DNA from: Owenia fusiformis
Lineage: Eukaryota; Annelida; Polychaeta; Sabellida; Oweniidae
Length of the DNA: 64,000 nt
Direction of reading: 5' to 3'
NCBI GenBank assembly: GCA_903813345.2
Contig: CAIIXF020000010.1
Location: forward strand, 6,873,169 to 6,937,168
The position numbers and the translations under genes were made by a program. The first letter of the stretch is position 1, and every line of letters begins with the position of its first letter. Below the pieces are notes generated by a model. That model worked only from the letters and a program-made list of their open reading frames with translations. It did not search any database and had not been told where the DNA came from. Below, piece by piece: positions 1 to 11,400 of this stretch.

Positions 1-303
1 AAATAACTTTCTAACCATGGTGTTTTTGCACTTCAGATTTGTCACAAATTATCCTCATTCAATGTTTGGTGAATTTGTCAAGTTTCATCAAAATCACTCC
101 AGGGACTTTATAGTCATGGTCAAAATGCCTTCTTAAGTCTCTCTGAACCAGGGCGTTTGACTGCGATTTGAAACCATTTCGACCATGACAGTGAAGTCCC
201 TGAAGTGATTTTGATTTCACTCTACAGATTTATCATACAGTGAATGAAGATGGTTTGTGCTAAATTTGAAGAGCCAAAACACTATGGTTAGGAAGTTATT
301 TAA
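1..303. repeat. Foldback (imperfect inverted repeat) element
   Basis: Bases 1-120 and 180-301 are imperfect reverse complements. For example, AAATAACTTTCTAACCATGG at the left end pairs with the sequence ending at 301, and both arms carry a TCAAAATCACT-CAGGGACTT core. The loop is about 60 bp. The left end may continue outside the window. There is no coding content. It looks like a non-autonomous foldback or MITE-type element. Confidence 0.75.
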
Positions 304-976
304 TTTTTTTGCGGTTGCAGTCACCCCTGACTGCGTTTTTCGCATTTTGCAAGTACAACTGTCTTTTGAGCAGGTGTCCAAGGCATCATGTTTTACAACT
401 AACCATTGACAGGAGCTATACATACACAGTCTCTTCTTTATTTTCTGAAAATATGAACATAATTGAACCAGGATTTTTCAAGATATAGCAATTTCTTTGG
501 GTTGCGTTTTTTTGAACACCCTGTAGTCCATCCTTCTTCAAACGATTTCATTTATGCTTTGATTCATACCCTTACAACAAGGATGTGGTTGTCCCCTATA
601 GGGGCTTTTATTCTCGGTATTTCTTTGGGGATTAGCCCGAACGATTAGGGGATAAAGACATATAACATTACAACCCTTTGGAGAAAGATTAATTCGCAGT
701 AACAGCTTTCCTATAATTGAATTCAGTGCACAAATACCAAGAGACCGTCATTACAGACGCAGCACGATTAGACTTCAAAAATCTTCTCGCACTCGTTGTT
801 GTGATATTTTGTTCTTTTGTGTTTATTGATTTGATTTTAAATTGTGCATGAAGTTTCCGTTAACTAACGGGTATTGATAAACTATTTAGATGTGTTAGCA
901 AATAAATTAAATTTGCATGCATGCAGTACAATAACAATAGTCAATTTTGGTGTCCGTGTTGCAATGTCAATAGACT
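304..976. other. Intergenic, no gene seen
   Basis: AT-rich DNA with a short perfect hairpin at 317-334 (GCAGTCA, 4-nt loop, TGACTGC). Around 510-525 there is an ACACCCTGTAG word of the kind often seen at transposon ends. No exon-like ORF with splice signals was found. Confidence 0.5.
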
Positions 977-1516
977 AGATGCGAGTAGAAATAATTCTAG
1001 TCTTGCTTAAAATACCCTGTACTCCCCCCCCCCCCTTTATCCTTCTCCTGTATATTGCCAGGTAAAGAGAGTGGAGGTGACGGGGAGGGGGGGTGGATAC
1101 AGTCTTTGAGCAAGACTAAAATAATTCTGATTTACTTAATAAAATATTCCAAATTTAGTTGAAGGGTTATCATATTTGAAATCTACATGAAAAATTGCAC
1201 CAGAAAGATGGTTTAAAGAAGTATTTATCAACTTTGAAAATTTAATCTTCTTTGAAAAGGTGACTTTTAGGTCGGGGAGATTTCCCATAAACCCCATTTT
1301 ACAAAATCACAAAAAGTGAAGTATCTTTTGTTGTGTTGGACAGAGAATATTTTCTTTTACTGTACATATTTTCGCTTGGGTATCATAATGATTATATGAA
1401 AATTGATCCACCTAAACTGATAATATTCAAGTTTAAGGGAACTTTCTGTCATGTTAAATTAATTAACCCGAATCAGCCACCTGGTGGTGAAACTGGTAAC
1501 TACCTACGCGCATCAG
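977..1516. mobile_element. MITE copy A (AGATGCGAGTAG ends), carrying a nested insertion
   Basis: The left end AGATGCGAGTAG is at 977-988. The right end near 1503-1516 is a decayed reverse complement (CTACGCGCATCA). Most of the body matches the copy at 27992-28417, including the shared words GGTCGGGGAGATT and AATCAGCCACCTGGTGG. Unlike that copy it is interrupted near its left end by about 120 bp (999-1118). It is non-autonomous, and the superfamily is not recognised. Confidence 0.8.
999..1118. mobile_element. Small element nested inside MITE copy A
   Basis: The insert begins AGTCTTGCT and ends AGCAAGACT, a short terminal inverted repeat. AAATAATTCT flanks it at 989-998 and again at 1119-1128, the expected target duplication. 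The copy of the host MITE near 28005 has a single AATAAT-CT here and no insert. The interior has poly-C and poly-G tracts. Boundaries are uncertain by 1-2 bp. Confidence 0.7.
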
Positions 1517-1811
1517 GTTAATTGCGATCATTCCCCGATGGGAACCCGAACAAACCAAATAAACTATATCACTGTGTATATTGTTATTGGGTAATGTCGA
1601 TGTCGTTTGCATACATCTCAACTGCGATGAAGAAAAGAATCAATGATGTTAGCCCATACGGTGCCCCACATTACGAGGCGACATTGAAAATCTGAACGTG
1701 AATATCTACATGTATGTACACCATTTTTTACAATGAGCAATAGACAATATCCGACATTATTATATCACTATCTAGCTAGCGACAGTATGATTGGTCAAAA
1801 CCGGGTCACAT

Positions 1812-1900
1812 GTCGTGGGATATCTGGCGATATTCAATGGCAATGCTAATCAGATAAGACAACCGTGAGATATCTAGCGATATCCCACGCTCCCGGGAAT
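1812..1900. repeat. Short inverted repeat around GTGGGATATC
   Basis: CGTGGGATATCTGGCGATAT near 1813 is mirrored by GATATCTAGCGATATCCCAC near 1870-1890. It lies just before the mini-ORF at 1956 and the hairpin at 2048, and may belong to the same element. Confidence 0.55.
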
Positions 1901-1955
1901 TTTCAAAGAATTTGTTTTCGTTCAGTGTAAATAATTTAGTTCAGTTTAAGTCAAA

Positions 1956-2009
1956 ATGGCAGACGAACCGAGTAGATTCGTAAAAATATCTGAAGACCTA
2001 ATGACTTAA
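1956..2009 (+). pseudogene. 18-codon ORF remnant, possibly the 5' end of a lost transposon gene
   Basis: The ORF starts ATGGCAGACGAACCG, reads MADEPSRFVKISED and stops after 17 residues. This opening resembles the N-terminal start of Crypton-type (DUF3504) repeat proteins as I remember them, usually followed by a basic Ser/Lys-rich segment that is missing here. Flanking inverted repeats at 1812-1900 and 2048-2185 fit a deleted, non-autonomous derivative. This is a weak resemblance over a short stretch; chance similarity is possible. Confidence 0.2.
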
Positions 2010-2047
2010 TAATATTAGGGATGTTTAGCTAGACAGTGATATAATAA

Positions 2048-2185
2048 AACAAATATTTCACTCTATTTTCGGTGAATACCTGTAGCACTTTCACAAGGTG
2101 ATATTCCACTTGCCCTTCGGGCTTCGTGGAATATCACTTGTGAAAGATGTACAGGTATTCACCTCAATAGAGTGAAATATTTGTT
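2048..2185. repeat. Long near-perfect hairpin
   Basis: The arms are 2048-2109 and 2126-2185, with the loop at 2110-2125. The left arm begins AACAAATATTTCACTC and the right arm ends GAGTGAAATATTTGTT. The loop is itself palindromic (GCCCTTCGGGC). About 60 bp per arm pair with few mismatches. This is typical of a terminal hairpin or MITE of a DNA element. Confidence 0.85.
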
Positions 2186-2702
2186 CAATATCCCGTACTT
2201 CATCAAGCAATTCCAGTGTTAATCTGAGACGGTTCCATCCCCAGTATATTAGTATCATAATGCCCGAGCCTCATCAGTCTGGGGTAAATCGTGGACCTCT
2301 AGATCTGTTATAGATACAAAATAGAAGTTCAGATGAAGATTTATACGGATGGGGCAATGATTGATAATTAGGAATTGCTTATAGCTAGCTATAGTAGTTA
2401 CGCCAATGCATACACCGTGCATTTGTTACACGAATTTAGATTCAATAACATATGTATGATACAATCTTTCCGTCAAGCATAGCTCACTTTTATCACATTT
2501 TTGCCATCTATTGAATAACATCCATAATTTTAAATCTTTTATAACACCCCAGTCACCCCGAGTTCTCAATTCTCAGTCACTACTTTCCTCAAAAGTGCTG
2601 CAGAATGGACTTAAATTGTGTGTAAACGGATTGAACGTTATTTCACGATCGGGTGTGCTGTGACGGAAAGATGCTCCAGAATTCCATACCTGCTCAAAAT
2701 TG

Positions 2703-2890
2703 TACCCTACTCAGGCCCGTAGCCAGAGGGGGAGCTGGGGGAGCTCCCCCCCCCTGGCCAGAAATTCTTTCAAAATCATGCATTTTTCACCATTCTGAGA
2801 ATTTTTCGCATAATTTTTAGCCAAAATTGTAAAAAAGCTCCCCCCCCCTGGAAAAAAGCTCCCCCTCCTGATAAAAGCTGGCTACCTGCA
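2703..2890. repeat. Dispersed repeat, copy 1 (GTAGCCAG ... CTGGCTAC)
   Basis: It starts near CAGGCCCGTAGCCAG and ends near CTGGCTACCTGC, so the ends are inverted repeats. The interior holds CATGCATTTTTCACCATTCT, G/C homopolymer runs and the word GCCAAAATT. The same order of motifs appears at 58140-58316, so both are copies of one short family. Confidence 0.7.
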
Positions 2891-2895
2891 AGCTA

Positions 2896-4909
2896 CTATC
2901 CCACCAAACTAGTTATCGCTACGTTCAAGAAAACGGGCTTAAACTGTGTACGGACGGATTAGACGTACTTAAAACCGCTTGAGGTCTATTTGCAAACTTT
3001 ATGAACGTAGTCGAACGTGTAGGTCCACCATAACTTACAGAATGCTCAAAGTGTTTAGTGGTAGTCACGTTCTGCAATTAGAATGAGTGTCAACTTATCG
3101 AAGACGAGGTCGACGTACTACAAGCGGAACTGTTGTACATTAATCCTAACGGAGACGTTTTAGAACGGGTTGAATTGTCCGAGGACGTATTGAAAACGAG
3201 GAAGATCCAATTGCAAAGGGTTTAAATTTAATACGGACGTATTAATTTCTGCTAATGAAAGAGTTAGCAAAAATATAGCTTGTTTTGAACTATCTGCGAA
3301 CGGTATCAACGTAGCTGCTACGGTCTATCTGTGAACTTCATGGACGTGTTCGGAAGGTGATTCAGTATTTTGAACCATTTTAAAATTCGATGGTAACCAT
3401 ACCCTTCTGTAATTGGATCGTGTGACAACATACTTCAAACGAAATGACCTACTAGACTAGGAAGGTAATAAATTAAAATGCTTACCCCCCTATCACACCA
3501 AACTAGTTCTTACCCGTTCTTGCCAGTTCTACGAAAACGTCGTAAAATGGGCTCAATCTGGCTGTGGTCGGGAAATATGTCATAAATAATTAGCTACTTC
3601 GTTCATAAACAGTCTTCAATACGTCTATCTCATTCGCAGTTCGTTCAGGTCGCACCTGGTCGGTGTGCAACGTCGTATAACGCGTTCCTTGGTGTAGAAG
3701 GTTATCATGACCTTATTACAGAACGGTATGGTCGCCATCGAATTTTGAATGATTCAAAATTCTAAAATCAGCTTCCCGTCTGAGAACGTTCATGAAGTTC
3801 GTAAATAGACCTTAGAAAGTTGCAGCTACGTTCATTCCGTTCGCACACAGTTTAAAACCAGTTTTGAAGAACGCAGTGGCAACTTGTTTGGTGTGATAGC
3901 TATACTTTTGCTAACTCGTTCATAAGCAGTCTAAAATATGTTTTTAATCAGTTTCAAACCCGTTTGCAATTAGTTCTACCTCGTTCTCAATACGTCCTCA
4001 GACAGTTCAACTCGTTGTTAAAACGTCCCTAGTAGGATTGAAGTACGACGGTTCAGTTCGTAGTACGTCCAGCTCGTCGTTAGTACGTTGTCACTCGTTC
4101 TAATTGTAGAACGTATCGACCACGAGAACATTTTGAGCATGTTCTAAGTTCTAGAGGACCTACCCGTTCGAGTTCGTTCGATGAAGTTTGTAAATAGACC
4201 CCAAACGGTTATAAGTACGTCCAAACCGTCCGTCCGTATATGGTCGTCACGTTCTACAATAAGAACGAGTGACAACGTACTAACGACGAGCTGGACGTAC
4301 TGCGAACGGAACCGTCGTACTTCAATCCTACTAGGGACGTTTTAACAACGAGTTGAACTATCTAAGTACGTATTGATAACAAGGTTCAACTAATTGCAAA
4401 CGGGTTTAAACTGATTAAGAACACACCAAACAAGTTCCTACTGCGTTCTTCAAAACTGGTTTTAAACTCTGTGTGAACGGAATGAACGTAGCTGCAACTT
4501 TCTAAGGTCTATTTATGAACTTCATGAACGTTCTTAGACGGGAAGGTGATTTTCGAATTTTGAAATGATTCAAAATTCGATGGCGACCATACCGTTCTGT
4601 AATTACATCGTGTGACAACGTACTTCAAACGAGATGACCTACTAGACCAGGAACGTAATGCCGTACTTCAACCCTACTAGCGATGCGTTATACAACGTTG
4701 TGCAATCGGATATCAATTGCAATACGTGTGCACACCGACATGGTGCGATCTGAACGAACTGCGAATGAGGTGGACGTATTGAAGACTGTTTATGAACGAA
4801 GTGGCTAATTATTTTTGACATTTCACGACCACCGCCAGATTTAGCCCGTTTTATGGATTTTTCGTAGGACAGGAAAGAACGGTTGAGAACTAGTTTGGTG
4901 TGATTGGGG
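2896..4909. repeat. 2-kb cluster of inverted and direct repeat blocks with CACCAAAC ends
   Basis: Five copies of one terminal motif, (C)ACCAAACTAGTT or its reverse complement, occur at 2901-2914, 3497-3508, 3881-3899 (reversed), 4421-4436 and 4888-4905 (reversed). Segment 3490-3899 is closely similar to the reverse complement of 4421-4909. Segments 2950-3260, 3920-4130 and 4250-4420 share another block in different orientations. The whole can fold into a very large stem. The interior is rich in AACG and ACGT words and is non-coding. It looks like several copies of one non-autonomous element stacked in opposite orientations. Confidence 0.75.
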
Positions 4910-5486
4910 CCTTATCGTGACCAAAACTATACTAATTTTCTATAAGGCATACAAAATGTCACCACCTGCCATTTTTTACAGACGCCAACCTCCGAACGCA
5001 GTCAAAAAAGTTTGTGACTATAACAATCAGATGTAAGGATGTCAGAAAAGCAATGTAGATCTATGAATGACCATCTTGTCACATTATAACTGATACACTA
5101 ATACATTCAAGGAATCGCCAAGTATATTTCTATTGTTACTGAATAATAATTGCACACAATGATCTATCTTTAAAGAATACATTCACACATACAATATAAT
5201 CATTTTTAAGAAAATTTGTAAATAGACCAACATACTCGCATACATTTGGTGTTAAATAACATAAGAGTTTTCCGCTCGAGTGAGCTATTGTCTTGAGCAA
5301 ATTGCACTCAAATTATGTATACATCTAAATTGCACATTTCGTTTGACAAAACACCAGATTCTCCCGATCTCATATTCAGGCAAAATCGCCTACTGGCTTT
5401 GGCTCATATGGGAGTAGTTTTTGATGCTCAAAACCCATACTAAAATGGAAAATTCGATTTTGCAACACATTTTCTTTAATTGTTAT
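4910..5486. other. 3' flank of SKOR
   Basis: AT-rich sequence downstream of the SKOR stop codon. It probably includes the 3' UTR; TTTAAT (ATTAAA on the minus strand) lies a few bases past the stop, too close to be the main poly(A) signal with confidence. No other gene is seen. Confidence 0.4.
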
Positions 5487-8400
5487 TTAATACAAGTTTG
5501 AGGTGGATTCCATTTTCCTTCTAGCGTCCACAAAATCTTTCAATGACGTCATCTTGCTTGAGAAGTGACTCAGTGCTTGGTGCGCCTCCTTTAGTTTAGA
5601 TTGTACATTTCTTCGTGCTTGCATCTGTCTCTCTAGCTCTGGAACATATAGAGGGGCCACCTTTAAATACATGTGTGTAGTCAATAGAATAGGCATTCCA
5701 ACATATGGTGGTGAAATGATAAACAATGTAGTGCTGAAGGTAAGTATAGTAAAACCTGTATAAAGTGAACACCAATGGAGACACAAAAAGCGTTCACTGT
5801 ATATAGGTGCTTACTACAGACAGAGGATTTTATATATGAGTCGATGTAAAACGTGTCTTGAAGGGATGCTCAGTAGTACTCACTAAACACAGGTGTTCAC
5901 TAGATTGAGGTGTTCACTAAGACAGGATTTAATGTGTAAATGACAGCAATTTAAACAGATGTGCCAGGTCCGATGATGTATAAAACACATACATCAATAA
6001 CCAAATGAAAGAAATTCCATATACAAGTTAAAGATAAGATGCAGATGATATAAAGTATATCGTAACTGGTGTATTTTCAGGAAAATCAGACATACTTATA
6101 CATGATTTAAACGATGTATGGAGTCGCCTGCAGATATAATGAAAACAATAGAAAATGTGAATATTGGTGTCTTTAGTGTGTGTTGTAAGTACGATATAGA
6201 TATATTGTAACTTAAGGTACATACAAATACTTTCAAAAGAACGTGGTATGGCGTGTGCATTTAAAACAAAAGGTTTTAATTGTGATCAAGTTACTTTTGA
6301 TTGTCTGTGTAGGTTGTCTTAGAAAACAAGTCTCAAATATCATCGGATCATTACATTGACGTAATCATAGATGAGATAATTTAATTGTCTAACGCACACG
6401 CGGTGTAATTTCAATTAAGTAACGTTATCTTTCAATTAACGTGATCAACATAGATGTAGCAAAAACAAGTTAATTGATACAATAAGACGCTTTGTTGTGT
6501 GTACGCTATATATGAAACCATCTTTGCGTTAATCACGAACCATTGTCTTAAATTAGTACTCAATTATCTCTGTTCTGGGATCGTGTTCACAAACCAAACT
6601 CAGATTCACTATTTTAAATGAAACACGATAATTATATGTTAAATGTGTGCAATGAAATAAAAGGATAGCTAATTATTAGGCCTACCTTTTGATTGGTCTG
6701 AATCGTGTGCTTCGATCACTTCGTCTCTTTTTAGGCTTTCTCGCAAAGATGCTAAAAATATTAGAAAATGACGTGTTTTAAACGTTATCCAAAACCACAA
6801 ACTCTATCTGACTTAAAAGTCTTGAGAACGTGGTTATGCTAATTAGACACGTGACCCTGAATTGAAGCTTTACATTGGCTAACAAAGTGGAAACGTAGCA
6901 TCACGTGTGATCACGATAATAGATAGTTTCCAGAAAAAAAGACATGATACATTACTAAAGAGGCGAAAATATACTAGGGTGTATTTTGAGCTTATTTAGG
7001 ATGTATTCTGAGATTCACCTTGTATTTCCTGATATTCCATCTCCGCTCTTTCTCTGGCGTCCATCACTTGTTTCAACTCATCCTGGAGCTCATCTATAAT
7101 CATAATAAATACACAATAAAATACACACAATCTTGGATTGCAACGGAATTTCATGGAAATTCTATGGAAGCAAGCAAATGTACATTGAAACACAGTGCCC
7201 TAAATAAATGTGCTTAATACTATTTGTACATGTATTATTACTTCGGTAAATGTCTATCATAGATGAGAGTATTCCATAAATGATTCAGTGGAAATGGAAT
7301 ACATTGTACGTGTTTACCAGCGCTGACTTCTACAAAAAAATTTGATCGTTTTCATATAACGGTGAGAATAGACGGAGGTAAAAAGAATATATATGACTAA
7401 TTTATACTTTTAGTATACTGAAACCAAACGTTTTATGCAGACAATATGTAATATTGTATAAGGACTGAAATGTCACTCTTGTGCTAACAATAAACGATGG
7501 GTTCATTTTCCATTAAGTGTTTTATTAACGCTGCCATTATTCTACTCGAGTAATTAAATTCTCTACGATGAATGCTATGGTCTCAAGAGACTGCCACATA
7601 TGACTGGTAACTACAGAACTGTTAATAGCATTGATCAACGTTTATATCTGATAGCTATAAGTAGCTCATACTAGCTTACCAGTTTGATTTTCAATCAAGG
7701 TATTAACTCTTCATATACATTGGGAATCAATAATGTACCCAGCAGTTAGCGTCAAAATGACGTTCCTCTGCTGTGAAGAATACCTCTGATTTCAATACCG
7801 TTACCAGATTTCGTTGTCAGCATTTTTCAATAAACAAAGATAATCTTTCAGATTAGTAGGCGATGGCTACACATCACATGAAATTCTAACCTTTTACATG
7901 ATATAATGCATTTGTTTCGGTAAGTAATGCGCATTACATGGTGTCAGCTGGGGGATTTGTTAAGTGAATCTTACCGTTTGTCATGCTGATAAGGAGGCCA
8001 TCTTCGGGTGCTGCTGGGCATACGTTCGTAACTAGAAATAAAAATAGATATACTGTATACCGGGCTCTTTTGAATTCAAAAATGCATATTCAGTGAAGGA
8101 TTATTACCAAATGTTATAATGCCCCCCCCCCGCTCATCGATTATGGATTATCAACCCGACCCCCCCCCCCCCGCCAGCCCCCACCAAACAAAAGTAACTT
8201 CGTTCTTCTAGACCTGTTGACATTTGGAAAACAACCCTAATTGCATAGTCTAATACATCGTTTTATTTTTAAACATTGACAGTTTAATTAAGCAAAGGTG
8301 AGGTTTCTTCTGACACTTCGTCATCACATCATCGTCTCAGATTTCCCCGTGCTGTATTAATGTCCTCGTTATGGGATAATGATCAATTCAACGAATACTC

Positions 8401-11400
8401 CGAAACCGAGAAAATAAATAAATGTGATTTTCCCTAAAGAGTTTAACTTTGGTCATCTATGAATATAGATTTTTAAAAATAAATTTCGCCGGAATTGACA
8501 TTAGGTGGGTTTCAACAAAGACTAAACACTGACGACAGACATTATCATTAAAGGCTGACTATATGACTCGGGGGTTTTTATCATTACCAATCATCGTTCA
8601 ATACCCCTCTACTTAGTAAAGGAAGAACCATCCCATCGAGCATTTGTTAAATTATATACACAGACATTATTTCAACTATTGCCGTCCAGGGACTGTGGCA
8701 TGCTGGGACAATACATCCTCCAGTTCATCTACTTAATGTTTGTAACCCTAGCTATCTCTATTAACTCTGTATAGTAAATTAAATTAATTAAATTGCAATG
8801 TTTTATTACTGTCGTTTAGTTATAGAATGGAAACTCAACAGAATTAAATTAGGGAGATGGGATTTCGATCGGCTCCATTTTCAACGTCATAGTTAGTAAA
8901 AACTTGGATCGCATTTCATAGTTTTACATCGAAGATTGGCGCAATTTTATCTGAAGCTTTATGTGTTCCCGTATGTATTCAAAGTGACTAATAATTCCAT
9001 AGAAGTTATTGTACTCAATTTGTAAAGTTTTTCAACAAAATTACATGTTGTTGTTAAAACATATGTTATTTTTCCAAAGTAGCGTGACGAGTCATTTAAA
9101 TTTGGTTCAATTAAGAATTTGCATTGATGAATAATTCCACATTTATTTAAGAGTGGTATCGAATAATTCAAGAACATATTATCTTGTATAAACTCACCAA
9201 TAAAATAAACACAAATATACTACAATACCAGTATTGAAATTATAATTGCACCATATGTCGGATTTGAGGCAGGATTTGACAAATATGAGATTTTTAATTC
9301 ACCTGTTCTTTCATGTTTTATTAACTATAAAGAAAAAGATCAATTTTCTTTTTTATTTGTGTTGATTAGAGTTATAAAGGCTTAACTAACCTGTGCAGTT
9401 GTTGTTATTCACTCGTCCCTCATTGCTTTCAGTCTAAAAAGAAATCAAACAGAATTTAAAATTAATTAATCATTCAGAAACACTTTTGATCACTTCAGAC
9501 TTCGGATGATTGTTTAGGGGTTGTCCATTGTGCTTTCGAGTGCTATTTTCAGATCACACGAAATATTTTAAACAAAGTCTCGAAGATTAAGTGCTTGCTC
9601 ACTATCTATTTCCTCCGCTTCAAGGCAATGTTGAAAATATCAGTTGATTGTTTGGAATAATTATTTAACAAATACTATTTATAAATACATTACTCTGAAT
9701 ATACCCATTTAGTTCAAAGGAACTACATCGAGATGAGTAATAAAAAATTCAATCATATTTGACAGAAAACACTTTTGATAATATCCCTTGTGTAAACTTG
9801 ATTTTTGATTAAAACGAATTGAATTGGCATTGACATTAGTTTAAAAGATTCGCTGAAATCCATGATTAAATGACGACTGTTTGTTATTCAAAAGTATGAT
9901 TTAATTACAGCACATGCTTTTAATAATAACTCCAAAAGTCTGAATCAGAGAAGTGTTTCTATCGCAATTTTAATCCGGATAAAGTAACACAAGGAAGCGT
10001 ACTTTTACTAATATGTTTTTAATACATTACGAATTTTAGAAATGTAAATATTCAAAATTTTATATTTTCGGCAAACTGAGGATATTGATAAAAAGAAAAC
10101 TAATTCAATGTACTTTAAAGATGCTCTGCTTCTGCAAACTCAATACTTATACATCAACACACTCAAATCGTTCTCATTCGAGACAACGTTCAAGAAAGCC
10201 GTTCAAATGTGGGTGATAAGCGCGTGCCTCAAAACGAGTCAACCCCACATGCGCCATAAGTGGCGTTTTCGGGTATTGAGAATCGTATTTCGATAAATAA
10301 GTGGACATGATTGTTTATATGTATATAGTTTTGTTAAGTTACTCATTATCCTGGGGCAGTTCTACGTTTCCCACTTCAATGTTCATCTTACCACAGCATT
10401 TTACAAATGGGTAACCAATACGGGATCGAGTGAATCAAAGTTTGCTATCTGACACGTATTGTATTTAAAACATACATTTTGATTAAAAACTTAGTGCTGA
10501 TTAATTACAATACGTAAAGAATGTGGAGATATACGATAAAATTGTAATTTGTTTCAACTGTAATATGACTGCTTGATGCATATTCAATTTTCAGAAGTAT
10601 CGTCTTCATCATTTGAGATCAACATTTAGGAATTCAGTTTATCTTTGCTATATAGCTGTCCCCAAGACAACACTTTGAGGCTATTGCCTAGGAATATTGT
10701 ATATCTGAACAAATTACTCTCACATCAATATAATTCTTACATTAAACGTGATAGCCCGAGGTCCCTTGATTATAATAAAGAATCATTGATATGTTAGATT
10801 TCTAATTATACATCCGGGCATTCATTATCTTGGTAAAATAAAGATCGGCACTGAGGTAACAATATTTGAATAAATGAATGAAAATGTTGTTAAATATCAA
10901 ATGGAAACATTTATCTAATCACTTGTGCTCTTAAGAACAAATTAATGAATATCTTTCTGCTCAGGGCGACATGGATATCGGAAGCGGATTTTTTACTCAA
11001 ATTACTCAAATTCTGACAAATTTTTGAACAATTTTCACAATTGATATCCTAAAATAGGTGTAATTGAACTAAGTTCACAAATACACACGATGTAAACATC
11101 GAATATTGAGTATGAAGATTGCAAAATGATAATAACGGGCAAACAGAAAAATGCTGCATTCAACGATATTTGCTGTATCGTCTTTATTTGTATGGTTTGA
11201 ATTTGGAGAGTTTTACATGTTTTCAAGAGCAATTAAAGTGTTGATTAATTAGAATCGATAAAAAATGTAAAGATGTTATAAGATACAGCTGTGATCATAA
11301 TGCTTGCTGCATATTCAACTTCCAGTCAGTAATTTTCAGACCAACACTGGTTAATTCAATAGCCCCGTTATCCTCAAATTTTGACTTTTCCCCTTGTTCT

